From positions 1,451,501-1,515,500 of the forward strand of contig NZ_CP061813.1 of the NCBI RefSeq assembly GCF_014784055.1: DNA of 64,000 bases, in the 5' to 3' direction. Origin of the DNA: Polaribacter haliotis (GTDB lineage: Bacteria; Bacteroidota; Bacteroidia; Flavobacteriales; Flavobacteriaceae). This document shows, piece by piece, positions 32,539 through 41,531 of the stretch (the stretch's first letter is position 1; every line of letters starts with the position of its first letter). The position numbers were made by a program, and so were the translations under genes. A model generated the notes under the pieces. It did not search any database. It was not told the DNA's origin and worked only from the letters and a program-made list of their open reading frames with translations.

Positions 32539-33902
32539 TGAGCAAATTTCTATTTGATGATTTTAATGGAACTTCACCTGCCGCTTGGAAACAAAAAATT
32601 CAAGTAGACTTAAAAGGTGCAGATTATAATGAAACATTACTTTGGAAAACAAATGATGGTCTAACCGTAAAACCATTTTACACAAAAGAAGATAGAAATA
32701 ATTTAAAAATTAACTTACCGAAAAACAGCTTTAAAACTTGCCAAACTATTTTTATTGATGATGAAATAACAGCAAACACTTTTGCAGTAGATTCATTAAA
32801 TAGAGGAGCAACTGCCCTTCAATTTGTGGCGAATTCTAAATTCGATTTTAAAGTTTTATTGAAAGACATACAACTTAAAGAAATTGTAGTTTATTTTAAA
32901 TTCAGTTTTTTAGATGATTTTTTCATTAAAGAAATATTCGAATTTATAAACAGTAACACTTGTTTTTTTCAAACAGATATTATTGGAAACTTTGCAGAAA
33001 CTGGTAATTGGTTCGTTAACTTAAAAGAAGATTACAAAAAGCTAGAAAGCATTGTAAATACTACAGAAAACAGCATTTCCATTTTTGGAGATTTATACCA
33101 AAATGCTGGCGCTAATAACACCCAGCAATTAGCTTACACTTTGGCGCATGCAAACGAATATTTAAATCATTTTGGTGCTTCAATAGCTTCTAAAATTCAT
33201 TTCCAATTTTCTGTCGGTGGAAATTATTTTCATGAAATAGCAAAATTGAGAGCATTTCGCTTACTTTGGTCTTCTCTTTTAAAAGAATATAATATCGAAG
33301 AAAAAGAGGAAACTCATTTATTTGTTCAGCCATCTTTTCGAAATAAAACACTGTACGATTACAATGTAAATATGTTGCGAACAACATCCGAAAGTATGAG
33401 TGCAATTTTAGGTGGCGCAAACACAATTTCCAACATTTCTTATAATACTATATATGCAAAGCAAAATGAATTTGGAGAACGAATTGGAAGAAATCAATTA
33501 TTAATTTTACAAGAAGAAAGTGGGTTTCTAAACGCTCAAAATTTTGCAAACGGAACTTATTATATAGAATCTTTAACTGAGCAAATGGCAGAGAAAGCTT
33601 TAGCTATTTTTAAACAAATAGAAAAAGGTGGTGGTTTAGTAAAACAGTTAAAAGAAGGTATTATTCAGAAAAAAACAAAAGAAAGTGCTTTAAAAGAAGA
33701 AGCACAGTTTGCTAAAAATGAACTGATTTTATTAGGAACAAATTTGCACGCCAACAAACAAGATTTTATGAAAGAATATTTAGAAATAGACCCTTTCCTA
33801 AAACAAAGAAAAATTAAAACATTAATTCCCCCATTAATTAGAAAACGACTTTCGGAAAATCATGAAAAACAAAGATTGAAAAACGAAAGTAGTACTCATT
33901 AA
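32538..33902 (+). CDS. mutA: Methylmalonyl-CoA mutase, small (non-B12) subunit
   Basis: A 454-residue subunit with the TIM-barrel mutase fold but no cobalamin-binding domain, as expected for the alpha/small subunit. Visible segments: LFDDFNGTSPAAWKQKIQVDLKGADY, AGANNTQQLAYTLAHANEYL, FSVGGNYFHEIAKLRAFRLLW and TTSESMSAILGGANTISN. It pairs with MutB to interconvert succinyl-CoA and methylmalonyl-CoA. It is followed after 6 bp by a small membrane protein and then mutB. Confidence 0.93.
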   Translation: MSKFLFDDFNGTSPAAWKQKIQVDLKGADYNETLLWKTNDGLTVKPFYTKEDRNNLKINLPKNSFKTCQTIFIDDEITANTFAVDSLNRGATALQFVANSKFDFKVLLKDIQLKEIVVYFKFSFLDDFFIKEIFEFINSNTCFFQTDIIGNFAETGNWFVNLKEDYKKLESIVNTTENSISIFGDLYQNAGANNTQQLAYTLAHANEYLNHFGASIASKIHFQFSVGGNYFHEIAKLRAFRLLWSSLLKEYNIEEKEETHLFVQPSFRNKTLYDYNVNMLRTTSESMSAILGGANTISNISYNTIYAKQNEFGERIGRNQLLILQEESGFLNAQNFANGTYYIESLTEQMAEKALAIFKQIEKGGGLVKQLKEGIIQKKTKESALKEEAQFAKNELILLGTNLHANKQDFMKEYLEIDPFLKQRKIKTLIPPLIRKRLSENHEKQRLKNESSTH

Positions 33903-33908
33903 ATATTA

Positions 33909-34235
33909 ATGAAAATGAAAGAAAAAGAAGAAATTTTAAAACATCAAAAAAAACAGGTTCAATTAAAAAAAGAAATCAAAAAGATAAAAAAAACAATACC
34001 CATCTATTTAGCTGGATTTGTTTTTATAATGTTCTTAATCATATTTCTTTTTGAAGATAAATTGTATATCTATTTTAAAGGATCTTTAAATTTTATATTA
34101 ATAGGAATATCTATAACAATAATATCTGGAGTTATATTCTATTATTATTGTCAGAGAAAAATTAAATCAAAAGAAAAATTATCCAAAGCAATTGGTGTAA
34201 AATTATACAGCTTAATGAAGCTTGAAGATGAGTAG
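33909..34235 (+). CDS. Small two-helix membrane protein between mutA and mutB
   Basis: This 108-residue protein has a strongly basic N-terminal coil (1-30, Lys/Glu-rich) and two membrane helices (about 31-48 and 60-80), followed by a short cytosolic tail. I recognise no family. It overlaps the start of mutB by 8 bp and lies 6 bp after mutA, so it is co-expressed with the mutase; a direct link to the enzyme is not established. Confidence 0.65.
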   Translation: MKMKEKEEILKHQKKQVQLKKEIKKIKKTIPIYLAGFVFIMFLIIFLFEDKLYIYFKGSLNFILIGISITIISGVIFYYYCQRKIKSKEKLSKAIGVKLYSLMKLEDE

Positions 34236-36291
34236 AAAATCAGTAGAACATATTACACTTAAAAAAGGAGTTTCTAAACCTTTAAAATCTTTTAATCACG
34301 AAGATTTTGTAGCAGGAATTGCCCCAAATTTACGTGGACCATACTCAACAATGTATGTAAGAAGACCTTGGACAATTAGACAATATGCAGGTTTTTCTAC
34401 AGCTGAAGAAAGCAATGCTTTTTATAGAAGAAACCTAGAAGCTGGACAAAAAGGATTATCTGTTGCTTTTGATTTGGCAACTCACAGAGGTTACGATTCC
34501 GACCACGAACGTGTGCAAGGAGATGTTGGTAAGGCTGGAGTCGCAATAGACTCAGTTGAAGACATGAAGGTTTTATTCGACCAAATTCCATTGAATAAAA
34601 TGTCTGTTTCTATGACAATGAATGGTGCAGTTTTACCCATTTTAGCTTTTTATATTGTTGCTGCAGAAGAACAAGGAGTTTCTGTAGAACAACTTTCTGG
34701 AACCATTCAAAATGATATTTTAAAGGAGTTTATGGTACGAAATACGTACATCTATCCTCCTGCTCCATCTATGAAAATTATTGCGGATATTTTTAAATAC
34801 ACCAGTAATAAAATGCCGAAATTTAATTCTATTTCTATTTCTGGATATCATATGCAAGAAGCTGGTGCCACTGCAGAAATTGAATTAGCATATACACTTG
34901 CAGATGGTTTAGAGTATATTAAAAAAGGAATTGACGCAGGAATGGACATCGATTCATTTGCACCAAGATTATCATTTTTTTGGGCAATTGGAATGGATCA
35001 TTTTACAGAAATAGCAAAATTAAGAGCAGCAAGAATGTTGTGGGCAAAAATTGTGAAACAATTCAACCCAAAAAACCAAAAATCTTTAGCATTAAGAACA
35101 CATTGCCAAACAAGTGGTTGGAGCCTAACAGAACAAGACCCATTTAACAATGTTGCCAGAACAACAATTGAAGCAATGGCTGCAGTTTTTGGCGGAACAC
35201 AAAGTTTACATACAAACGCATTAGATGAAGCAATTGCTTTGCCAACAGATTTTTCGGCAAGAATTGCAAGAAATACACAAATTTATTTACAAGAAGAAAC
35301 GCATATTACAAAAACTGTAGATCCCTGGGCTGGAAGTTATTATGTAGAGGAATTAACAGAAAAAATTGCCAATAAAGCTTGGGAATTAATGGAGGAAGTT
35401 GCAGAATTAGGTGGCATGACTAAAGCAATCGAAAAAGGAATTCCGAAAATGAGAATTGAGGAAGCCGCTGCAAAAAAACAAGCAAAAATTGATAGCGGAC
35501 AAGATGTAATTGTTGGTGTAAATAAATATCAATTAGAAAAAGAAGATCCTTTACATATTTTAGATGTTGATAATGAAGCAGTTCGAAAATCTCAGATAGA
35601 CAGATTAGAAAAATTAAAAGCAAAGAGAAATACAACAACTGTAAATACAGCTTTAGAAGCTTTAACAAAAGCCGCAAAAACTGGAGAAGAAAATTTATTG
35701 GATTTAGCTGTAAATGCAGCAAGAAACAGAGCTACTTTAGGAGAAATTTCCGATGCTTTAGAAACAGTTTTCGGAAGACACAAAGCAGTTCATAAAACAA
35801 TTTCTGGTGTGTATAGTAAAGAAATAAAAGAAGATAAACTCTTTAAAAAAGCAAAAGATTTAGCAGATAAATTTGCAGAATTAGAAGGAAGACGACCAAG
35901 AATTATGATTGCCAAATTAGGGCAAGATGGTCATGACAGAGGCGCAAAAGTTGTGGCAACTGGTTATGCAGATTTAGGTTTCGATGTAGATATTGGCCCA
36001 CTTTTTCAAACTCCAATTGAAGCAACAAAACAAGCTGTAGAAAATGATGTTCATATTTTAGGAATTTCTTCTTTGGCTGCAGGACACAAAACATTGGTGC
36101 CACAAGTTATTGCAGAATTAAAAAAATACGGACGTGAAGATATTATGGTAATTGTTGGTGGCGTAATTCCTGCACAAGATTATCAATTTTTATTTGATGC
36201 TGGTGCTGTTGGTGTTTTTGGCCCAGGAACAAAAATTGCACAAGCTGCTATTGATATGCTAACTATTTTAATTGACAGTGTTATTGAGTAG
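34228..36291 (+). CDS. mutB: Methylmalonyl-CoA mutase, large (B12-binding) subunit
   Basis: This 687-residue enzyme has a catalytic barrel ([80 protein letters not shown]) and a C-terminal cobalamin domain with [16 protein letters not shown] (the DxHxxG ligand) and [16 protein letters not shown]. The ATG at 34228 is preferred to a TTG at 34222. It needs adenosylcobalamin. The pathway makes or uses propionyl units; its place beside lipid genes is probably coincidental, since udk-mut order is conserved in flavobacteria. Confidence 0.96.
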   Translation: MSRKSVEHITLKKGVSKPLKSFNHEDFVAGIAPNLRGPYSTMYVRRPWTIRQYAGFSTAEESNAFYRRNLEAGQKGLSVAFDLATHRGYDSDHERVQGDVGKAGVAIDSVEDMKVLFDQIPLNKMSVSMTMNGAVLPILAFYIVAAEEQGVSVEQLSGTIQNDILKEFMVRNTYIYPPAPSMKIIADIFKYTSNKMPKFNSISISGYHMQEAGATAEIELAYTLADGLEYIKKGIDAGMDIDSFAPRLSFFWAIGMDHFTEIAKLRAARMLWAKIVKQFNPKNQKSLALRTHCQTSGWSLTEQDPFNNVARTTIEAMAAVFGGTQSLHTNALDEAIALPTDFSARIARNTQIYLQEETHITKTVDPWAGSYYVEELTEKIANKAWELMEEVAELGGMTKAIEKGIPKMRIEEAAAKKQAKIDSGQDVIVGVNKYQLEKEDPLHILDVDNEAVRKSQIDRLEKLKAKRNTTTVNTALEALTKAAKTGEENLLDLAVNAARNRATLGEISDALETVFGRHKAVHKTISGVYSKEIKEDKLFKKAKDLADKFAELEGRRPRIMIAKLGQDGHDRGAKVVATGYADLGFDVDIGPLFQTPIEATKQAVENDVHILGISSLAAGHKTLVPQVIAELKKYGREDIMVIVGGVIPAQDYQFLFDAGAVGVFGPGTKIAQAAIDMLTILIDSVIE

Positions 36292-36397
36292 TTGGGTTTT
36301 AAAAATTTATTTTCTAATAAATTTGCTAACTTTTTATAGAAAAAAATGAAACATTTCACTTTAATATAGTAATAATACATTTAAAGAAATTTTGTAA

Positions 36398-37111
36398 ATG
36401 AATATATTAATTAGAAAAATATATAAGAAACTAAAAGGGTATTTTTATAATTCAATTAAATTTAAGCATTTAAAAATTGGTTTAAAATGTAAAACTAAGT
36501 GGTATGGAAATCAGTATGGTGGTTTTAATTTAAATCCAAACTTACTAAATAAAAACTCTATTGTATATTCGTTTGGAATTGGAGAAGACATATCTTTTGA
36601 CAAAGCATTAATTGACAATCATAATTGCAATGTCTATGGATTTGACCCAACCCCAAAATCTATAGATTGGTGTTCGAAACAAACCTTACCAGAAAATTTT
36701 CATTTATTTAAATTTGGTATTTCAGTTAAAACAGGGAAAGTTAATTTTCATCTACCAAAAAATAACCAACATGTATCTGGAAGCTTAATTTTACAAAATA
36801 ATGTTTCTGAAGATTGTGTGGTAGAGGTAGAAATGAAATCGTTTGATGAAATTTTGAAAATTCTTGAACATGACAAAATAGATGTTCTAAAAATGGACAT
36901 AGAAGGTTCTGAATACGATGTGATTGAAAATATTTTGAAAACTGGAATTGAGATTAACCAAATGGCTATTGAACTACATGAAAGGTTCTTTAAAAATGGT
37001 AAAGAAAAATCTATAGAACTAATAAATATTTTAAATAATTATGGTTACGAAATCTTTGCTATATCTAATACTTATGAAGAAATTTCATTTATTAGAAAAA
37101 AAGCATTGTAA
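36398..37111 (+). CDS. FkbM-family SAM-dependent methyltransferase
   Basis: This 237-residue protein has the FkbM layout: SIVYSFGIGEDISFDKALI (SAM motif I variant), NCNVYGFDPTPKSIDWC, the CVVEVEMKSFDEIL strand, DVLKMDIEGSEYDVIENIL (the family signature) and the C-terminal NQMAIELHERF. Members methylate polysaccharide or natural-product hydroxyls. It stands alone, with no glycan cluster beside it; low-complexity AT-rich flanks might indicate acquisition, but this is weak. No signal peptide is seen. Confidence 0.88.
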   Translation: MNILIRKIYKKLKGYFYNSIKFKHLKIGLKCKTKWYGNQYGGFNLNPNLLNKNSIVYSFGIGEDISFDKALIDNHNCNVYGFDPTPKSIDWCSKQTLPENFHLFKFGISVKTGKVNFHLPKNNQHVSGSLILQNNVSEDCVVEVEMKSFDEILKILEHDKIDVLKMDIEGSEYDVIENILKTGIEINQMAIELHERFFKNGKEKSIELINILNNYGYEIFAISNTYEEISFIRKKAL

Positions 37112-37183
37112 TTCCTTATAAAAAAATAGTACTTAAAATCTACTACCAATCTCACACTAACTTGTTAACAAAAAATTCCAATC

Positions 37184-37510
37184 CTACATAAAAACATTCT
37201 CATCCTTAGAAATGTTCTCATCAGGAATTTCCTTAAAAAATTCTGCTGTTTCTAAATCTGCAGTTGCACCATAAGCAGCTACTAAAGTTCCTTTTGTGTC
37301 TTTGGTTTCTAATACATATAAAATCGACATATCAGAAGGATTGCTCATCCCCTCAAATCTATGTTCAGCAACAATTTTCACATCTTTTGGTATGTATTTT
37401 GTCTTTTCATTGTTGGCTATCAATTTAGAATCTACCACCCTATAGCTTTCAGTATATCCTTTTTCTTCATATTTTTTTATTAATTCTAACTCGTTTTTTG
37501 CATTTTCCAT
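37184..37510 (-). CDS. Small uncharacterised cytosolic protein
   Basis: A 108-residue protein (MENAKNELELIKKYEEKGYTESYRVV) with an RFEGMSNPSDMSILYVLETKDTKGTLVAAYG core and an acidic end. Similar flavobacterial proteins exist, to my recollection, as short proteins of unknown function, sometimes wrongly named as phosphoribosyl-pyrophosphate synthetase. No signal peptide or membrane helix. Its start has a normal spacing from the downstream GH3 gene on the other strand. Confidence 0.75.
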   Translation of the reverse strand: MENAKNELELIKKYEEKGYTESYRVVDSKLIANNEKTKYIPKDVKIVAEHRFEGMSNPSDMSILYVLETKDTKGTLVAAYGATADLETAEFFKEIPDENISKDENVFM

Positions 37511-37698
37511 AATAGTTTAGTTTTTATTTTTATCAAAATAACAAAAAGTTAGAGAGTTCTTTTATTGCAATCCATCTTAAAATTGACTCATATAATTACA
37601 AACCCGAATAATAATAATATCGAATTGAATTAATTTTTATTTCTAATGAGTTCATTTTTACATCCTAAATAATTCATCTTTGTGTAAAATTAAATTCA

Positions 37699-39219
37699 AT
37701 GGCTATTTTAGGAAACGTTATAAAAGGATTAATCGATTTAAAAGGAGTTTTTACTTCGGAAGTAAACCATACAGAAAATCAAGAAAAAGTACTTAAAAAT
37801 TTATTAGAAAAAGCAAAGAACACTCAGTTTGGAAAACAATATAAGTTTGAAGAAATATTAGAATCCGATACAATAGAAAAAACATTTTCTAAAAATGTTC
37901 CTTATTTCGATTATAATAGTATCGATAAAGAATGGTGGCACAAATTACATAAAGGAGAAGAAAATGTTACATGGCCAGGAAATCCGTCTTATTTTGCTTT
38001 AAGCTCAGGAACAACAGGGAAAAGCAGTAAAAAAATCCCTGTAACAGACGAAATGATTGACGCCATAAAAAGCTCTGGAATTAAACAAGTTACAGCATTA
38101 AGTAATTTCGATTTACCAGCAGATTTTTTCGAAAAAGATATTATGATGTTGGGTAGTTCTACAGATTTAGAAGAAAAAGATGATCATCTAGAAGGAGAAA
38201 TTAGTGGAATTAGCGCAAGTAATATCCCTTTTTGGTTTAAAGGATATTATAAACCAGGTGAAGATATTGCAAAAATTGAAGATTGGGACGAACGCGTGCA
38301 ACACATTGCAGAAAATGCTAAAAGTTGGGATATTGGTGCATTAAGTGGAATTCCTGCATGGATAGAATTAATGATGCAAAAAGTTATTGAGCACCATAAT
38401 TTAGAGAATATACACGAAATTTGGCCAAATCTACAAGTTTATACTTCTGGAGGCGTTGCTTTCGGACCGTATGAAAAAAGTTTCAACGCGCTTTTAGGAA
38501 AACCAGTTACAGTTATAGATACATATTTGGCTTCTGAAGGATACATTGCCACACAAGTTAGGCCAGAAACAGATGCCATGCAATTGAATACCGAAAACGG
38601 AATTTATTTCGAATTCGTTCCAATGAATCCAGATTATATAAATGCAGACGGTTCCATTCACCAAGATGCACCTGTTTTTACTATAAATGAGGTAGAAAAA
38701 AATAAAGATTATATTTTAATTATTAGCACAGTTTCTGGTGCTTGGCGTTATTTAATTGGCGATACAATTGAATTTACAGATGTAGAAAAAGCCGAAATTA
38801 AAATTACTGGAAGAACTAAATTCTTTTTAAATACAGTTGGTTCACAGTTATCTGTCAATAAAATGGACGATGCCATTAAAAGTTTAGAGGAAAAATTCGA
38901 TACTTTAATTCCAGAATATACCATTTGTGCAAAACGTTTCGAAGATGGCGAATTTTATCATTCTTGGTATTTAGGAACCGATTTAAAGAAAGACGAAGAA
39001 GAAGTTGCAACTGCATTGGATAATTTTCTAAAAGATGCCAATAAAAATTACAAAGTTGCTAGAAGCAAAGCATTAAAAGGAGTAAAAGTTCAATTAATTT
39101 CCACAGACAAATTCCACGATTGGAGTGATAAAAACAAGAAAAAAGGTGGACAAGTAAAAATGGAACGCGTTATGAAAGAAGAAAAATTTGCAGAGTGGGA
39201 AGAATTCGTGAATAATTAA
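37699..39219 (+). CDS. GH3-family (acyl-acid amido-synthetase-like) protein
   Basis: A 506-residue member of the GH3 superfamily, ANL-type adenylating enzymes best known from plants, where they join carboxylic hormones to amino acids. Motifs: SYFALSSGTTGKSSKKIPVT (ATP/phosphate loop), LQVYTSGGVAFGPYEKSF, YLASEGYIATQ, YRLIGD-equivalent WRYLIGDTIEF and ITGRTKFFLNTVGSQLSVNKMDDAI. Bacterial substrates are unknown. A near -7 box, CATCTTTG at 37675, lies upstream. It stands alone and ends before a dispersed repeat. Confidence 0.9.
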   Translation: MAILGNVIKGLIDLKGVFTSEVNHTENQEKVLKNLLEKAKNTQFGKQYKFEEILESDTIEKTFSKNVPYFDYNSIDKEWWHKLHKGEENVTWPGNPSYFALSSGTTGKSSKKIPVTDEMIDAIKSSGIKQVTALSNFDLPADFFEKDIMMLGSSTDLEEKDDHLEGEISGISASNIPFWFKGYYKPGEDIAKIEDWDERVQHIAENAKSWDIGALSGIPAWIELMMQKVIEHHNLENIHEIWPNLQVYTSGGVAFGPYEKSFNALLGKPVTVIDTYLASEGYIATQVRPETDAMQLNTENGIYFEFVPMNPDYINADGSIHQDAPVFTINEVEKNKDYILIISTVSGAWRYLIGDTIEFTDVEKAEIKITGRTKFFLNTVGSQLSVNKMDDAIKSLEEKFDTLIPEYTICAKRFEDGEFYHSWYLGTDLKKDEEEVATALDNFLKDANKNYKVARSKALKGVKVQLISTDKFHDWSDKNKKKGGQVKMERVMKEEKFAEWEEFVNN

Positions 39220-39242
39220 TTTTATTTTAAATATATTTATTT

Positions 39243-39335
39243 GGGCGTTTTAACGGGCTTTACGCACTCGCTTTTTTTCTGAAAAAGAAAAAAGAGCTCA
39301 AACAACTGCTTCAATCCCTAACGCACTCACTCAAA
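39243..39335. repeat. Intergenic flavobacterial repeat element
   Basis: Non-coding DNA with GGGCGTTTTAACGGGCTTTACGCACTCGC, a CTTTTTTT/AAAAAAG hairpin with AGAGCTCAAACAACTGC, and CTTCAATCCCTAACGCACTCAC. The word ACGCACTC occurs twice (about 39262 and 39331). The GGGCGTT...CTTCAATCCCTAACGC frame recalls dispersed palindromic units found between genes in flavobacterial genomes. No ORF is present. Confidence 0.6.
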
Positions 39336-39340
39336 CCCTA

Positions 39341-39378
39341 AAAAACAGCTATTTTAAATTTAAAAATAGTTGTTTTTT
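39341..39378. terminator. Strong terminator after the GH3 gene
   Basis: A 15-bp stem (AAAAACAGCTATTTT with AAAATAGTTGTTTTT, one wobble) with a 7-nt loop and a T tail. It may also work on the other strand because of its A/T symmetry. It follows the repeat element and stops read-through into the radical SAM gene. Confidence 0.9.
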
Positions 39379-39490
39379 AATTATGTTAAATGTTCTTTTT
39401 CAGTCTAAAATTACCTTAATTATTTCGTAACTTACACTACTTTTTTCTTCGGAAAATTCCCTAATATAAAACTCAATATTTCAATAATTT

Positions 39491-40753
39491 ATGTCTTTCG
39501 AAAGGACTTTAGAAAAGCTTAAAATTCTTGCAGACGCTGCTAAATACGACGTTTCTTGTTCTTCCAGCGGAAGTAAAAGAGCAAACACAAACAAAGGTTT
39601 AGGAGACGCAACAGGAATGGGAATTTGCCATTCGTATACAGAGGATGGAAGGTGTGTTTCTTTACTTAAAATATTATTGACAAATCATTGTATTTTCGAT
39701 TGTGCCTATTGCGTTACCAGAAAAAGTAACGATGTAAAAAGAGCCGCTTTTAAAGTACAAGAAGTAGTAGATTTAACCATTAATTTTTACAGAAGAAATT
39801 ATATTGAAGGCTTATTTTTGAGTTCAGGTATTTTTAAAAGTGCAGATTATACTATGGAACGTCTAGTTGCTGTAGCAAAAAAATTAAGGCTGGAAGAAAA
39901 TTTTAATGGATACATTCATTTAAAATCTATTCCTGGCGCTTCAGATGAATTAATGAGAGAAGCAGGTTTGTATGCAGATAGATTAAGTGTAAATATAGAA
40001 ATACCAACAAAATCTGGTTTAAAATTATTAGCGCCAGACAAAAATTTTGAAGATTTTATAAAACCAATGGAAAAGGTAAAAAATGAAATCATTCAATATA
40101 AATCTGAAAAGAAAATTATTAAAAGCACACCAAAATATGCTCCAGCAGGGCAAAGTACACAAATGATTGTAGGTGCAAGTGGAGAAAACGATTTCCAAAT
40201 TTTAAAAACTGCAGAGCATTATTATAAAAACTATAATTTAAAAAGAGTTTATTATTCTGGTTACGTTCCTATTAGTTTAGATGATAGATTACCAAAAATT
40301 GGTACAGAAGTACCAATGTTACGTGAAAACAGATTGTATCAATCTGATTGGTTAACGCGTTTTTATGGTTTTCAAACCAATGAAATTGTAAACTTAAATC
40401 ATCAAAATTTAGATTTAGATATCGACCCAAAATTGAGTTGGGCATTAAGAAACTTGCACGAATTTCCTGTAGATGTAAATAAAGCCGATAAAAGAATGTT
40501 GGCAAGAATACCAGGAGTTGGTATGAAATCTGTCGCTAAAATTTTAATGGCAAGAAGATTTAGAAGATTAAATTGGGATCATTTAAAAAAAATAGGAATC
40601 GCATTTAACAGAGCACAATACTTTTTAGTTTGCGATAGTAATTTGTTTGAAAGAAGAGATTTAACCGCAGAAAAATTAAAAGCAACTATTTTGAAGAATT
40701 CAAATAGTAAATACGATAAATTATTAAGTACTCAATTAAATTTATTTTCTTAA
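39491..40753 (+). CDS. Putative DNA modification/repair radical SAM protein (TIGR03916 type)
   Basis: This 420-residue protein has the radical SAM cluster motif CIFDCAYC (Cys67, 71, 74) after an N-terminal KLKILADAAKYDVSCSSSG segment, and a helix-hairpin-helix region near the C-terminus (DKRMLARIPGVGMKSVAKILMARRFRRLNWDHLKKIG). This matches a radical SAM family always linked to a partner protein and sometimes to uracil-DNA glycosylase. The HhH suggests nucleic acid binding. The partner starts immediately after the stop. Reaction not known. Confidence 0.9.
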   Translation: MSFERTLEKLKILADAAKYDVSCSSSGSKRANTNKGLGDATGMGICHSYTEDGRCVSLLKILLTNHCIFDCAYCVTRKSNDVKRAAFKVQEVVDLTINFYRRNYIEGLFLSSGIFKSADYTMERLVAVAKKLRLEENFNGYIHLKSIPGASDELMREAGLYADRLSVNIEIPTKSGLKLLAPDKNFEDFIKPMEKVKNEIIQYKSEKKIIKSTPKYAPAGQSTQMIVGASGENDFQILKTAEHYYKNYNLKRVYYSGYVPISLDDRLPKIGTEVPMLRENRLYQSDWLTRFYGFQTNEIVNLNHQNLDLDIDPKLSWALRNLHEFPVDVNKADKRMLARIPGVGMKSVAKILMARRFRRLNWDHLKKIGIAFNRAQYFLVCDSNLFERRDLTAEKLKATILKNSNSKYDKLLSTQLNLFS

Positions 40754-41524
40754 ATGACAGGCAAAACGTTAATTTATGATGGTTCTTTTGAAGGTTTTTT
40801 AAGTTGTGTCTTTTACATTTTCGAATACAAATTAACAGATGTTATTATTCAAAATGAATTTGTTGTACAAAATGGATTGTTTTCAGAAAATGAAACTATT
40901 GCTACAGACACAAAAAAAGCGGACAGAGTTTGGAAAGGTTTAAAACAAAAAGCTTCCACTATTTCTTCCACAAAAATATATTATGCTTTTTTAAGTGAAC
41001 AATTAGGGGTAGAAAATATCTTGTTAGATTACATTCAATATATTTTTAACAACACAAAAAAAGTTGATACAGATTTTACACAACCCAGTGTTTTAAAAAC
41101 TTCTCAAATAGCAAAAAACGTAAGCAGAGAAAAACATAGAATGGAAGCTTTTGTAAGGTTTAAACTTACAAAAGACAACATTTATTTTGCAAATATTGAA
41201 CCTGATTTTAATGTATTACCACTAATTTCAAAACATTTTAAAAGCAGATATGCAGACCAAAAATGGGTTATTTATGATATTAAAAGAAACTATGGTTTAT
41301 TCTACGATTTAGAAACATTAGAAATGATGCAAATGGAATTTCCAAAGAATTTTGATTTCTCAAAAACCGATACCAACTTTTTTGCAGATGAAGAATTTGA
41401 ATTTCAGAAATTATGGCAAAACTATTTTAAAAGCACCAATATTACAGAACGTAAAAACATGAAATTGCATATTAGACATGTACCAAAACGTTATTGGAAA
41501 TATTTAAGTGAAAAACAACCTTAA
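40754..41524 (+). CDS. Putative DNA repair/metabolism protein (TIGR03915 type), radical SAM partner
   Basis: A 256-residue protein with YDGSFEGFLSCVFYIFE at the N-terminus, MEAFVRFKLTKDNIYFANIEPDFNVLPLISKHFKSRYADQKWVIYD in the middle and MKLHIRHVPKRYWKYLSE at the end, which is the pattern of the TIGR03915 family. It abuts the radical SAM gene with no spacer, so the two form a unit. It lacks visible catalytic motifs; family links to uracil-DNA glycosylase suggest base repair or DNA modification. Confidence 0.88.
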   Translation: MTGKTLIYDGSFEGFLSCVFYIFEYKLTDVIIQNEFVVQNGLFSENETIATDTKKADRVWKGLKQKASTISSTKIYYAFLSEQLGVENILLDYIQYIFNNTKKVDTDFTQPSVLKTSQIAKNVSREKHRMEAFVRFKLTKDNIYFANIEPDFNVLPLISKHFKSRYADQKWVIYDIKRNYGLFYDLETLEMMQMEFPKNFDFSKTDTNFFADEEFEFQKLWQNYFKSTNITERKNMKLHIRHVPKRYWKYLSEKQP

Positions 41525-41531
41525 ATTTTTC

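Noticed and set aside
35420..35722. 100-residue Leu-rich frame antisense to mutB
   Set aside because: Shadow of the mutB catalytic region with no plausible start or conserved pattern.
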